A DNA stretch of 64,000 nt, from contig JADILM010000006.1 in the NCBI GenBank assembly GCA_016617785.1, positions 1,054,001-1,118,000 on the forward strand, in the 5' to 3' direction. Below the pieces are notes generated by a model. The model saw nothing but the letters and a program-made list of their open reading frames with translations, was not told the origin of the DNA and did no database searches. This DNA is from Sporobolomyces roseus. Its lineage: Eukaryota > Basidiomycota > Microbotryomycetes > Sporidiobolales > Sporidiobolaceae. Position numbers and translations under genes: made by a program. Below are positions 1 through 10,418 of this stretch, one piece after another (positions within the stretch are counted from its first letter, which is position 1; every line of letters starts with the position of its first letter).

Positions 1-514
1 GATGTTCATGAGCTACAGTCCGTCCAGAGGGAATGGACGATGGCTACTGACTGAAATCCTCCCGTTTCACAAGCCAAACAACTTCCCGTCCCCCTCCATT
101 CGCACCTCACCCTCCTGATTCGACATACCTGCCATCTCAACATGATATCAGCAATTACCTCGACCAAGATCTTGAAATGCTGCATACCTCGCAAGCTAAT
201 CTCCTCTTCTTGTTTCCCAGAGGATTCGACCCATCATCTTGATTAGTAGCTTTCCCTTTCCCCTTTGCAGACGCAGGTATCCTAGATGGTGGAGGCATCT
301 CTTGGTCTTCTCGAGTAGTCGACATAGCTGTAGAGATTGATTGGGAGGAAGGTGAGAGAGAGGGGCAAGTTGGATCGATTAGTTGAGTGACTCTCCCCTC
401 CTCTTCCTTCTTCCGCGCTCGTAGAATCGGGAGTAGCGATACGGGATGAGTAAAGTATTGGTTACTATCGTCGTACGTCCTGTTATCGTCATTACTCTCC
501 GCTTCCTCGCTCAT
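1..514 (-). CDS. Zn2Cys6 (fungal binuclear cluster) transcription factor, N-terminal part
   Basis: Likely DNA-binding regulator of the fungal Zn(II)2Cys6 class. The gene runs out of the window on the left. Exon 1 (514-188) encodes a low-complexity acidic and Ser/Pro-rich leader, then a basic stretch (KKRRLACE). A 59-nt intron (187-129, GTATGC...CAG) interrupts the zinc cluster. Exon 2 (128 to the edge) continues VCRIRRVRCEW. The joined motif reads C-x2-C-x6-C-x7-C-x2-C, five of the six expected cysteines with family spacing. The sixth is not seen and probably follows another intron or lies outside. The first ATG is at 514, but the next in-frame ATG at 325 would avoid overlapping the divergent phosphatase's exon 1. 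The regulated genes cannot be inferred. The class call rests only on the cysteine spacing and the basic residues. Confidence 0.6.
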
Positions 515-1647
515 CTATTTCTCCTCATCTAAATTCCTCCCTTCTCACTCTCCCACCCTCAGAGACACGGTGAAACTGTACGCAGACCACTCTTCTATAT
601 ATCACTATCCATCCCGATGGTCTGAGTTGACGTTCCTCATACGAATAGGATCACAATAAAGCCGGAATCATTCAAGGTCACTTGGACGTCCCTCTCAACT
701 CGCAAGGAGAAGCTCAAGCGAAACATACGGCGAAATGGTTCAAGGAGAATGGTGTAGAGTTCGATAAAGCTTATTCAAGCGATCTAGGGAGAGCGAAATT
801 AGTACGCTCCCAAGGCAGCGAGATCATTGCGAGCTCTTTTGAGGCTAATGATACTCGGTGATGTTGGCATAGACAGCTCAACTCATCTTGAAGGAACAAG
901 GGGAAGGTCTCGGATTGGTTGAAGACGAACGGATAAGGGAAAGAGTAAGATTCTCCTTGTCTTCTGCTCGCGAAATGGTTCTTGCTTCACGAGCGTTCTT
1001 CGTTTTCACACTGCTGACTGCTACTTTTCTATTTGACAGTACCTCGGCAACTTACAGGTGGAGTCAGATCGATTGTATAGTCAACTTCAATCAAGAACTG
1101 ACTGTACCCCATTCTCCTTCTCAGGGCAAACGACGTGGCGATCCCGGTACCGATCCCTCCACAGTAGAGCCAGTCTCTCATCTCCGTTCCCGTCTCTTCT
1201 CATTCTGGGACTCTCTGTTCCCTGCCTCCTCCTCGCCGCCCATCTCCTCCTCCGATGAACCAACGCAGAAGATCCTCTACGTTTCCCATGGCGCCGCGAT
1301 TCGGGAGTTCATTCAAGCGCTGATACATGAACGAGGAGGGGATTATAGCTTGATGGATTTGCCAGAGGGGGAAGAAGAGATGCTCAGGAGAGGAGAGAAG
1401 AGAATTGGGAATTGTGCTAGGACGTTGATTGAGATGACTCCTCATAGAGTAGAAGGTGAGCAGCTTCTCTACTCGTGTGAGGGAGAATGTATTCAGTAGG
1501 GAGAAAATCACTGAATCGTCTCATTGGAGTGCAATAGGTCAGGATGAAGTTAGGTGGAAAGGTAGATTATTATTGTATGCCGATGACTCGCACTTTGTCG
1601 ATTCAAGTAGAGCTCCTTCGCCTAGACTCAATGCCGACGTACTCTGA
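446..1647 (+). CDS. Histidine phosphatase (phosphoglycerate mutase-like, TIGAR/fructose-2,6-bisphosphatase type)
   Basis: Member of the histidine phosphatase superfamily, which uses a phospho-histidine intermediate. TIGAR-like members act on sugar bisphosphates, but the substrate here is not determined. Proposed exons are 446-472, 563-577, 649-801, 873-944, 1040-1057, 1125-1455 and 1538-1647, giving 726 nt (241 aa plus stop) with no frame conflict. The start MSKVLVTIV joins to RHGET and then DHNKAGIIQGHLDVPLN, the family's N-terminal signature with the catalytic His in RHGE. YSSDLGRAK follows, and the second catalytic His lies in VSHGAAIREF. Two exons are only 15 and 18 nt long, and the 15-nt exon encodes exactly RHGET. 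Exon 1 overlaps the 5' end of the divergent Zn2Cys6 gene on the other strand. An insertion of about 40 residues precedes the VSHG motif. Confidence 0.85.
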
Positions 1648-2438
1648 AATTTCTCGTCTTCATCGTCGCAAACTCGTCGCAAACGGAACCTGTCAAAACG
1701 AACTACTTTCGAGTCGTCCCTCTTGTTCGCTGCCGTCCTCGTCGTCGTCCGCTGAGAGTACACAGGGGATTCAGAAGCTGTATCCTATCGACTCGAGAGG
1801 GGTTGAGCTAGAAATGTGGGAACGAGTCGGATTCTAAGCCTTAATTAGGAGTGAGTTGAGGGTTAAATTAGGGGTTGAACAAAGTTGATTCCCAATTTTT
1901 TCGGTCAATCCCAGGCAATCTTGTCGGTGGAATGACTCTACGTTCGTCGTGAAGATCGTCGCTCTCGGAGGAGAGACGGGAGTGATGAGCTGTCGACTGC
2001 GAAATCAGTGTTTCATCGCACCCACAGCGAACAGCCTTCGAACAAGCTAAGCTCGAGATCTCAACCCTCATATCCTACACTAGTCTGGTCTACTCCCCAA
2101 TTATCGCTGGCTGCGAAGAGTGAACGTTGGAAAGTTGGTTAGTTGGGAAACGACGGTAAGTTTACGGTTGTTTGACGGTTGCTTGACGGTACTTCGAGAT
2201 TTTACGACCTTCCGCTCTCAAATCTAGCCTCACCATCTGGTCAAGAGTAGAACACAGAAGTAAGGATTATCTACAGGTATAGACGAGCGAATGTGGGGAT
2301 ACTGCTAACGACGAAGGAATTAAAACGGAGAGGAAAAACGAAGGATTGCGAAAAACTGAAAAGTGAGAAGGATAACGACGCTGAAGCTACTCGAGCTCTC
2401 CCTTTTTTTCTACAAACACCACTGCTTTGTGACAAGCT
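1648..2438. other. Intergenic, convergent 3' ends
   Basis: This lies between the stop of the phosphatase and the stop of the minus-strand membrane protein. Short open frames exist (for example minus 1868-2071), but they lack homology I recognise and convincing splice partners. No RNA gene or repeat is visible. Confidence 0.5.
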
Positions 2439-3182
2439 CTACTCCTGATCCCTGACTTCCTTCGTCGCTTCATCTCTCTTTCGTTTGCTCAGGAATGTTT
2501 GAGCAATTTCCATTCCCGCTGGTAGACCTAGATCCTTACTTTTACCTATCAACGATTTGCTCAGCAGATGGATAGTGGTGGGAGAGCGTACCTTTCTGCC
2601 AGAGGAATGAAGCGAGATCTTTTGGTTCTTCCGATTGCGAAGTAGAAGGAGAATTTGCGTTTCCGACTCCAGGTGAAGGGTACGCTACGCTCGACCATTA
2701 CTTCAGTCCATCGTCAAAGGAGTGTCTGAGAGAGATAAATTGAGCGTACGAGATTGAGATTGATGAGGAGTTTGACCCCTGACGTCTTCCTCTGGACCTT
2801 TCCCACCATTCCCTCCCGTTCCTTTCAACACGAACCAGAGCACTCCTCCAATTACGGCAAAGAACAATAATTTGCTCAATAGCGAGATCAAGAGGTAGAG
2901 GAAAATAGCGAGTCCGACAAGTACGATTGGGTTCTTGAGTGCCTGTAGTAGGGCAGCTGGAGGGTGCGAGAGATCTAGTTGAGAGAGGTAGGCGAGTAGT
3001 TGTAATGGGTTGAAGGTGGGTGTATCACGCTCTTTTGAATTGGGTGGGGGAGGATAAGGAGATTTGCTAGATGAGGAGGACTCGGAACTTGAAGAAGCAG
3101 CTTGGAATTGCTTGCGGATGAGTTCTTGCTCTTCAGCTTGAAGCGAGTGGTATTGATTCACTAATGATTTGATATTGAACAT
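2439..3182 (-). CDS. Small membrane protein with two adjacent hydrophobic segments, function unknown
   Basis: I do not recognise the family. The ATG at 3182 opens exon 1 (3182-2750). Two introns (2749-2685 and 2591-2528) lead to exons 2684-2592 and 2527-2439, totalling 615 nt or 204 aa. The unspliced frame would stop at 2703; the spliced frame continues through a Ser/Pro-rich segment to a charged tail containing FLSKRKRDEATKEV. The N-terminus is predicted helical (MFNIKSLVNQYHSLQAEEQE), followed by a poly-Ser stretch. At about residues 88-120 two hydrophobic segments lie back to back (NPIVLVGLAIFLYLLISLL and KLLFFAVIGGVLWFVL), suggesting a hairpin in a membrane. The PSTSQSEEPKDLASFLWQKG region near the C-terminus may be a helix. 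Exon choice is inferred from the sequence alone. Confidence 0.55.
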
Positions 3183-3413
3183 TTCGAGCTGAGAAGAGTG
3201 AAAGAGACAGAGGAATTAATGATATCAGCGAAACACTTCAAAGGGCGAACAGCGAGGAAACACCGATCATCACTAGTAACTCTCATCAGTACCCTTCACA
3301 AGCTCTCTAATCAGCTCCCCTCGTCTACCACCCTCTAATTAGCCCAAATTGAACCTCCCTTTTCGCGAGCCCCACTTGATTCAACTTGACCCACTCTCAA
3401 CAAGCTATCCATC

Positions 3414-4519
3414 ATGTTAGAATCAGAGTACGAGTTGATCTATCACGCTGGTATCTCGGGACGAGGAGAGGTAACGCTTCCCACTCTTCGTTCCCTCGTT
3501 TCGCAACTTGAGAACGCTCAAACCCTCCTCTTGCTATTCGTCTAGTTCGCTCGATTAGTCTTTGAAGCTACTGGAACCCCTTACAAAGATTCTGCATTGA
3601 TTCAAGGTCAGGAAGGAATCAAACCCTATATGGATGGTTCATTCAAAGGGAACGGTGAGCCTCTCTTTTCAAAACTCCTCTTCGCAACTCGCGATGAGCG
3701 CCTCCTTCTCACGACTCTCTCCTTGAACCGACTCAAATGATAGACAAGAATCCACTCCCCTTTGCACCGCCCATTCTCAAGCATGGAGACATTGTGATTT
3801 CTCAAACGCCCAATATTCTCCTCTACCTCTCGACTCACCTCACTTCCCCAATCGATCTCGACTCGTCTCCCTCCGAGTCGGCCTCCTCCTCATCCCAACC
3901 CGACGCTTCCCCACTCACACTTTCTGATCCCCTAGTCTATCAACTCCATTCCCTAATCCTCACGATCCTAGACCTCAACAACGAGACTCACGACACTCAC
4001 CACCCAATCTCGGTTTCTTCTTATTACGAGGACCAAAAAGATGAGGCGATCAAAAGAGCGAAAGATTTCAGAGAGAACAGGATACCCAAGTTTTTCGATC
4101 ATTTCGAAAACAACTTGCAGAGGAATCAAGAAGGGAATTGGTTGTTTGGTAGTCAAGGTGCTAGTGTCGCGGATTTATGTTTGTTTCAAGTAGTAGATGG
4201 TGTAAGCTACCTCTTCTCCTTCTCGGCGAACGAACGAATTTTACTGATTACGCGAAAACGTTCGATTTTTGGGATAGCTCAAATTCGCGTACCCGAATTT
4301 GATGCAGAAGCTTTTACCGAGGTATACCAAGATCTTTGCACTTCACGAACAAGTAAGGAACACGCCGAGAATCAAGAGTTATTTGGAGAGTGAGAGGAGA
4401 CAGGAATATTCAATGGGTGTATTCAGGTGAGTCGTTCCTACTCTGTTCAGTACCCGAGAAGTGGCACTGACGAGTCGAGAGGGCTCAGATACTACGAGGA
4501 ATTGGATGAACCCAAGTGA
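3414..4519 (+). CDS. Glutathione S-transferase family protein
   Basis: Cytosolic-type GST, expected to conjugate glutathione to electrophiles. The ATG at 3414 opens MLESEYELIYHAGISGRGE. After an intron, the thioredoxin-fold continues with FARLVFEATGTPYKDSALIQ, including the tract expected around the glutathione site. ISQTPNILLYL matches the usual SxxI cis-Pro region that binds the gamma-glutamyl group, although an insertion of about 30 Ser/Asp-rich residues follows. The alpha-helical C-terminal domain contains GNWLFGSQGASVADLCLFQV, the conserved N-capping box region (S/T-x-x-D). It ends with a segment rich in Arg and Tyr and a short last exon encoding YYEELDEPK. Four or five short introns are needed. 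The subclass is not determined; it resembles the sigma/mu-like fungal group more than Ure2-type GSTs. Confidence 0.85.
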
Positions 4520-4807
4520 GAGAAACGAGGGAGAATCGCTTGAATTAAGTCAGGATATTTCAGTAGATTCACGAGAATGGTAATCAAGATCAGTGCTTTT
4601 GATTCCTTCCGGTTTTTCTAGTCACGAGGAGAGATCAGAGCACTGTCTTCCGAAAATCGCTCTCGTCGAAGGCGAAGAGAGTAGGTGGAATTGAAGCGAG
4701 TACAGATTTCGTTAAAATTACGACAACATTGTCTTCACAAAAAGTATGCTACATCTCCTCCCCCCCCCTCGTTCCTTCCATCGCTTCTGTTCTCGATACA
4801 AGCGCGT

Positions 4808-7800
4808 TCATTCAGCTTCGACATCCTCTCTCGCCTGACTGACCTTCTTCTTCTTCCTCGCTGATCCGCCCTCGATCTCTCCTTCGTACTCATCGTCTCT
4901 GTTCTCTTCGTTGTCTGCGATGCGAGAAGAAGCGGTTCTTTTGAGCACCGAGTGACCTGCGAGAGGGGTTGGTTCTTCGTCGACTTGCATAGCGTCTTCT
5001 TCATTCGAGATCTGTCAAGTCCAAACTCAGACGCATCAGCTCAGAACGATGCAGAAGGAATGCAAGACTGACCTGAGCGTTGAAACCTTCCTCGTTCAAA
5101 GCATTCTTCTTCTTCCCAAGCGAATCAAAAGCAGCGTTAGGAGCTCGAGGAGTACTCTTGAGCTGTTCGAGAGTCGATCGTTTCGTAGCAGCAGATTGAC
5201 GAGCCGCTATCTTCGCGTCTTCTGGAGTAACCCTAGGACTATCTTCTTCATCTTCGATGGAGGAGAGAGAAGAACCATCCGAGAGGTGATCGAGATCTTC
5301 GTGTTCTGTGATTGGGGGTAGAGTCTTGTTTCGCTTGTTGCGTTCAATGAGGGAGGAAGCAGAAGCAGCTGAAACGGCGTGAGTGGGGGACGGAGTCGCT
5401 TCGACGAGAATTCGGGATGTGGTAGCGTGAGGAACAGAACTGAGCTGATCAGTCTGCGAAGGGACGAGAGAAGAAGATTGATCAGTACGCGACTTGTATC
5501 GAGGGAGGGGAGAGCATGCGATTTGAGCATTAGCTTCGTTCGCATCTTCTTGAGTATCGTTGAGCATTGCGAGAATAGATCGTTCAGCTCCTTGACCGGG
5601 AGAGAAATAGGTCGAATCCTTGTACTTGGTTTGTTTCGATGATCTGCTCAGAACGACTTCGAGATCAGCTCGGTTTCTCTCGAACTAGTCATCTCGGGCG
5701 TGGTTCACCTATTGACGACAAAGATGGGTTTCTTGACGGTCTTCTTGACTGTCTTTGAACGACTATTCTTACGAGCTGTTTGTTCGATGATGAATTCTTC
5801 GGATTTCAAGCGTTTGAGGAGTTGAGATGCAGTAGTTGAATCGATGACTGAGATTCAAGGATTGAAGTTATCAGCTGAATGTCGAGAACGATAGCATCAG
5901 AACTTGGACTCACCTAGAATCTTGCTCAATTCTTTCGAATCGAGGATTTCGTCCTCCCAAACAGTTTGAATAGCTATCCCAACCAACCCTCTTCAGCAAC
6001 TTCTCTCATCGAGTAATTGAGCGAGAGAGAAGCTCACCTCGACGGAACAGTGCCAAGCTTTGTAAATCCGTCAAAGCATGTTTGATCTCTCCCTCCCTCG
6101 TCCTCGTTTCCTCGAGGATCGCATCCGATTCGGCGTTGTGAGCTAGACAGCGATAACATTCGAATACGTCGGGAAGAGATTCCCCAACGTCGTCGTAGCC
6201 GTAACAGACGTTGTGTCGCCATTGATCGCAAGCTGCAAAAATTCGAGCAAAGCGCGGTGAGTTCGTGGTGCTTTTGGCAGCAGATGGAGACGAAGTGGAC
6301 TCACAGGAGCAGCAGACCATTCCACCAGTCTCACTCGAATCGCCTGAGCAACCAACCATCGACGCAACCTCAGCTTGCTTGAGTCGAAAGCGAGATGGCG
6401 AAATCAGGAGGGAAAGCTCACCACATTCGCAACTTTCACCTTTCCTCTTGGTCTTCCTAATTGGTCTCGCATTACCACTTCCACTCGCAGCTTGTCCAAT
6501 CGATTGAGTATTGACTGATTGAATCGTATCTTGATTCTTTCGGGTTGATTCTTCATGTTTCTTCGATGATTCATTAATGATCGTATCATTTGACTCGTTG
6601 AGAGGTCGAACAGGTCGCTGTGAGACTGAGAGTACAAGACTGACTTAAGCGAGAAGAAGGGTGATAAGAGGGTAAAGAGGCGTACAATCGAGAAGTTGAG
6701 ATTCGACCATTCCACTTTGACCCTCGAATTGTCGGTCTTGCTTCCTCTGAGTCAAAGTCTCAGCTCTTTCCAACTCCCTCCTCTCTTCCATCTGTACATC
6801 CTCGTCCTCGTTCCTTACTTGATGCTGAAAAGCATTGTTCTCCTCTTTGTAAGCTTGACCTTGAGGTTGAGAGAATTGCGGAACTGGTGCGTGGTAAGAA
6901 TGTTGGCGGTTCACGACGGGTGCTTCTTGAGTAACTGATTCGTCTTGAGTCGGTACAGTCTTGTTCGTAGCCTCGATCTGTTCAAACGACTTTCCGATTC
7001 CTCGCTCAGTCTCGACGGCGACCGGGAAGGAAGAGAGGGTAGGACTCACAGCACGACGTAGTACCTCGTTATCATCTAACTTTGAATCCAAAACTTGAGA
7101 TTCCATTTCGCCTCTCGCCAAAACCGCTTTGTTCTCACTCATTTCGATCCCAACTCGCTTCCTCAACTCTCCCATTTCTTGTCTCTCGGGATCATTGACC
7201 ACTTTCAAATCGAGCATGACTCCTCCTTGTTGATCTGAATGAGAATAGTCTTTGACTCCGATCGGTTCAGGTCGAATCATGGATTGATCTTCGTCGGTAA
7301 CGCTTTCGACGAGTGTTTGGGCATTCCAGATGACGGGTCGGAGTCGTGATTCTTCTTGGTTGCGAGTTGTAGCTTCATCTTTCGAGATCGTGTCGTCGTA
7401 GGAAGTTTGAAGGACGCTAGCGATCGAAAGGGTGTGAAGTGCGACGCTGTCAAAAAAGCGGAGGAGTCAGCTCGCGTTGAAGCTGTAGCATTGAAGGAGC
7501 GACTCACCCATGATAGCCAGTTTGCATGGTACCGAGAGTAGCGGTTTCGGGAACATCGTTGATCGAAGGAGTTGTAATCGTATAATCGGGACAGTTTGCA
7601 TCTTTTGCTCTGCAAGAAGAAGAGAAACTCGAGTCAGATAGCACGCCCGCTCAGGTTTCAAATCCTCTTACTTGAAGTGAGGAGGCTCGTAATCTTCGGG
7701 AGTATCATCAGTGTAGTGAAGTCGAACATTGATGAAACGACGACGAGGTAATTCGTCGAGCAATTGAGTACTCGTAATCAGACTACATCGAGAGGGATCA

Positions 7801-8854
7801 GTCCACGTCGGACTAGCAACAGGGAGATGAAGCGAGTAGCTCACTTCTTGATCAATTGTTGAACTTGACGTTTCACTTCGCCTTCCTTTCGAGGTTCTTC
7901 TGTCGAAGTCGTCGATGTGAGAATCATGCTTTGCATTTGATCGTGTACCTTCATCTCGGGGTGCTAGTAATGAATCGAGGCATTCTTCAGCAGGAGAAAG
8001 TGCTCGGAAAGGAGAAAGGGAAAGCTTACCCTGTTCCCTTCTGAATCGGTTTCGTAAGTGAAGGTGAAGGTATAGCTTTCGACCAAGTTTGAAGGTTCGT
8101 CCGGATCGAGATAGATGGCGAAGACTGGAACGTGAAGAGCAAGCTAGCTGATCAGTCGAGAGAATGATACTAATGAAATGAGATGAGATGAGAACTCACT
8201 GAGTTGGTGCAAGTAGCCTTTCTCCAACGCCTCGCTAGCTCCAACTTCCTGTTCACACACTTCACGCTCAGCACTAGCACCATAAAAGCGCTGAGAAGAA
8301 GGCTGCGAACGATATAATTCAATAGTTTATCCCCTTCTCCACTCGCGCCTCGCTTCATCTTCTTGACTCTGACAGTCGACGGTTTCTCTTCCTTCGCTTT
8401 GCCTTTGCCTTTATTGTTATCGGGTGGTCGAGGAGCGAGGATGACTGCGTCTGCAAATGAATCCTCGGAGAAGAGACCTCTGCGAAATTCGGGAAAGAAT
8501 CATTGCAAGCGTATGTTAGGTTTCGACCGGTTCTCGCTCGCCTCGCTTGAGTACAGAGGTCGTTCTAGTGACCCAGAGAAAGGTTAAAGAGCGCAAGAGA
8601 GGGTACAGCTTACCTGAGATAAGCGATACAACCGATTCCAGCATCCAGAAGAGTCTGTACTCGAAACGAAGGTGTCAGCTAAGCTCTAATAGCTGACACT
8701 ATCGTTAGCGTACCTTTACATGAGTAAGGGATGATTGTATAGTGATGACTTGATCAGATTGTTGAACTGGACGAACTCGCTATGGAGAACTCGCTGTACC
8801 TGATTAGCTTGGTCGTATACGCGCTTGAAGGGATAGTGAGCTTACCTGAGCCAT
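4808..8854 (-). CDS. HOP1: Meiotic HORMA-domain axis protein with PHD finger and winged helix (Hop1-like)
   Basis: Meiotic chromosome axis protein that promotes double-strand breaks and interhomolog bias. The first in-frame ATG (8854) gives a 9-nt exon, MAQ, then RVRPVQQSDQVITIQSSLTH and TLLDAGIGCIAYLRGLF, the HORMA start. Later HORMA blocks are EALEKGYLHQL and FAIYLDPDEPSNLVESYTF (about 8250-8040). A long Gln/Glu-rich linker follows (about 7280-6650). Next is a PHD-type zinc finger built over three exons (about 6430-6125): CECG, VCCSSCDQWRHNVCYGYDD and FECYRCLA, consistent with C4HC3. A winged-helix segment follows (about 5990-5710; DSKELSKIL, TTASQLLKRLKSEEFIIEQ). The HORMA-PHD-winged-helix order matches the known Hop1 chromatin-binding region. 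The C-terminus is Ser-rich, with basic KKKK near the end. The gene is divergent from RNase H1, with start codons 140 bp apart. Confidence 0.85.
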
Positions 8855-8994
8855 CTCTCGAGTCGCTTGAGCTAGTTTGAGGGGTTCAAGTGAGATGTCA
8901 AAATGAGAGAGATTTCAATCAACTCTACTCCACTCATTCAGCCCTACTCTACCATCTCAATCTACTCGTCAAGCTGCTCAGGTTCCTCCTCAAC

Positions 8995-10215
8995 ATGGCT
9001 AAACCCTCCAAACCTTCTTTCTATGCCGGTAAACTTTCTCTTTCTCCTGTCATCTCCCATTCTCACTCTCTCGCTGACGACACACTCGAATGACCGATTA
9101 GTCAAGGTGGGTCGTACACCAGGTGTATATCATACATGGGATCAAGCAAAGAAACAAGTAGATGGTTTCAACGGTGCTAAACACAAGAAGTTTCCAACTC
9201 TCAAAGCAGCACAAGAGTTCCTCGATGGCGCATCAGCTACACCTGCAACAGCTTCGAAAGGGAAAGGGAGAGCTATGGATGGGGATGACGAGGGACCATC
9301 GGCGAAAAGACAGAAAGTTTCGAAAGGTGGGAGTGGGAGGGATCCGGTATTTGGGGGAGAAGACGAGAGGTTCCCTAGGAGTAGGATAGTGTATAGTGAT
9401 GGAAGCTCAAAGGGGAATGGACAGGTGGGTGCCGTCGCGGGGAGTGGAGTGTTTTGGAGTCATGAATTGGGTGCGAAGTAGGTTCGGATTGAGTCGATCA
9501 GCTCGAGGTGAGCTGAACTGACCGCTGCAGTCCTTCCTACAGGAATCTCGCCGAACGATTACCGGGACCTCTGCAAACGAACAATCGAGCAGAGATGTAT
9601 GTGAGTAGAATTGCGCCAGATTCAGTCTCGCTTCCTCCTTGAGCTGATCGATTTCTGTTGTACTCACAGGCTGTCGCTCGTATTCTCGAGACAGATCCTC
9701 ATCCAGAAGAGCCACTCCTGATCTGTACAGATTCGGAATATACTATCAAAGGTGAGCCGAACATATTTCGTCTCTCTCGATTTCAAGCTGACGCCAAACT
9801 TTCCCTCACAGTCTTCAGAGAGTGGATCCACAAGTGGCAGAAACGAGGATGGAAGAATTCGAGTGGCCAAACACCAGGCAATAGCGATCTCATCCGATTC
9901 ACCATATCGCTTCTCGCCTTACGCACCATCCACGCTTCCTCCTCCTCTTCAACCATGGCCAACGTCGAATTCAGATGGGTCAAAGGTCATGCAGGACAAG
10001 AAGGTAACGAGATGGCCGATAAGTTGGCGAATCAAGGTGCCGCTTTACCCGTCGCCGACGATCGGGATTTCGCGCAACTCACAAAGGACAACGAGAGCAA
10101 ATTGAAGGAGAGCAAGAATGCCAAAGTCAAGAGTATTGATGAGGTAACATGGGAGGTCGGGGATTTGTTGAGTGCGGAGGAGATCGAAGAGATGGAGAAG
10201 AATCAGGATTTCTGA
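8995..10215 (+). CDS. RNH1: Ribonuclease H1
   Basis: Degrades the RNA strand of RNA-DNA hybrids in the nucleus and possibly mitochondria. The ATG at 8995 opens MAKPSKPSFYA. A 73-nt intron (9029-9101) joins it to VKVGRTPGVYHTWDQAKKQV, the hybrid-binding (viroplasmin-like) domain, continuing with GAKHKKFPTLKAAQEFL. A Lys-rich linker leads to the catalytic domain: YSDGSSKGNGQ (Asp), TNNRAEMY (Glu), CTDSEYTIK (Asp), FRWVKGHAGQEGNEMADKLA (catalytic His and last Asp). All four DEDD carboxylates are visible. The stop is at 10213-10215. Its promoter is shared with the divergent HOP1 gene. No clear mitochondrial presequence precedes the first domain. Confidence 0.92.
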
Positions 10216-10418
10216 AGATTGTTTGGAAGGTAGAATCAGTGACGTTGTTATTCATGCACTTCCCATTTGTGCTCTCGTCTCTCAAGACTGTGTATGAGAG
10301 CTTATCGCTTGACTTCTTCACAACTTGGTAAGATGGAAAACTCCGAGCATCTCCCAATTGCTCTCGCTATCTCACAAATCGACGTCTCTCTCGCCTGAAC
10401 TCAAGTGTATAAAAAGGA

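Noticed and set aside
1868..2071. Minus-strand 67-codon open frame between two genes
   Set aside because: No ATG context, partner exon or family resemblance; probably chance.
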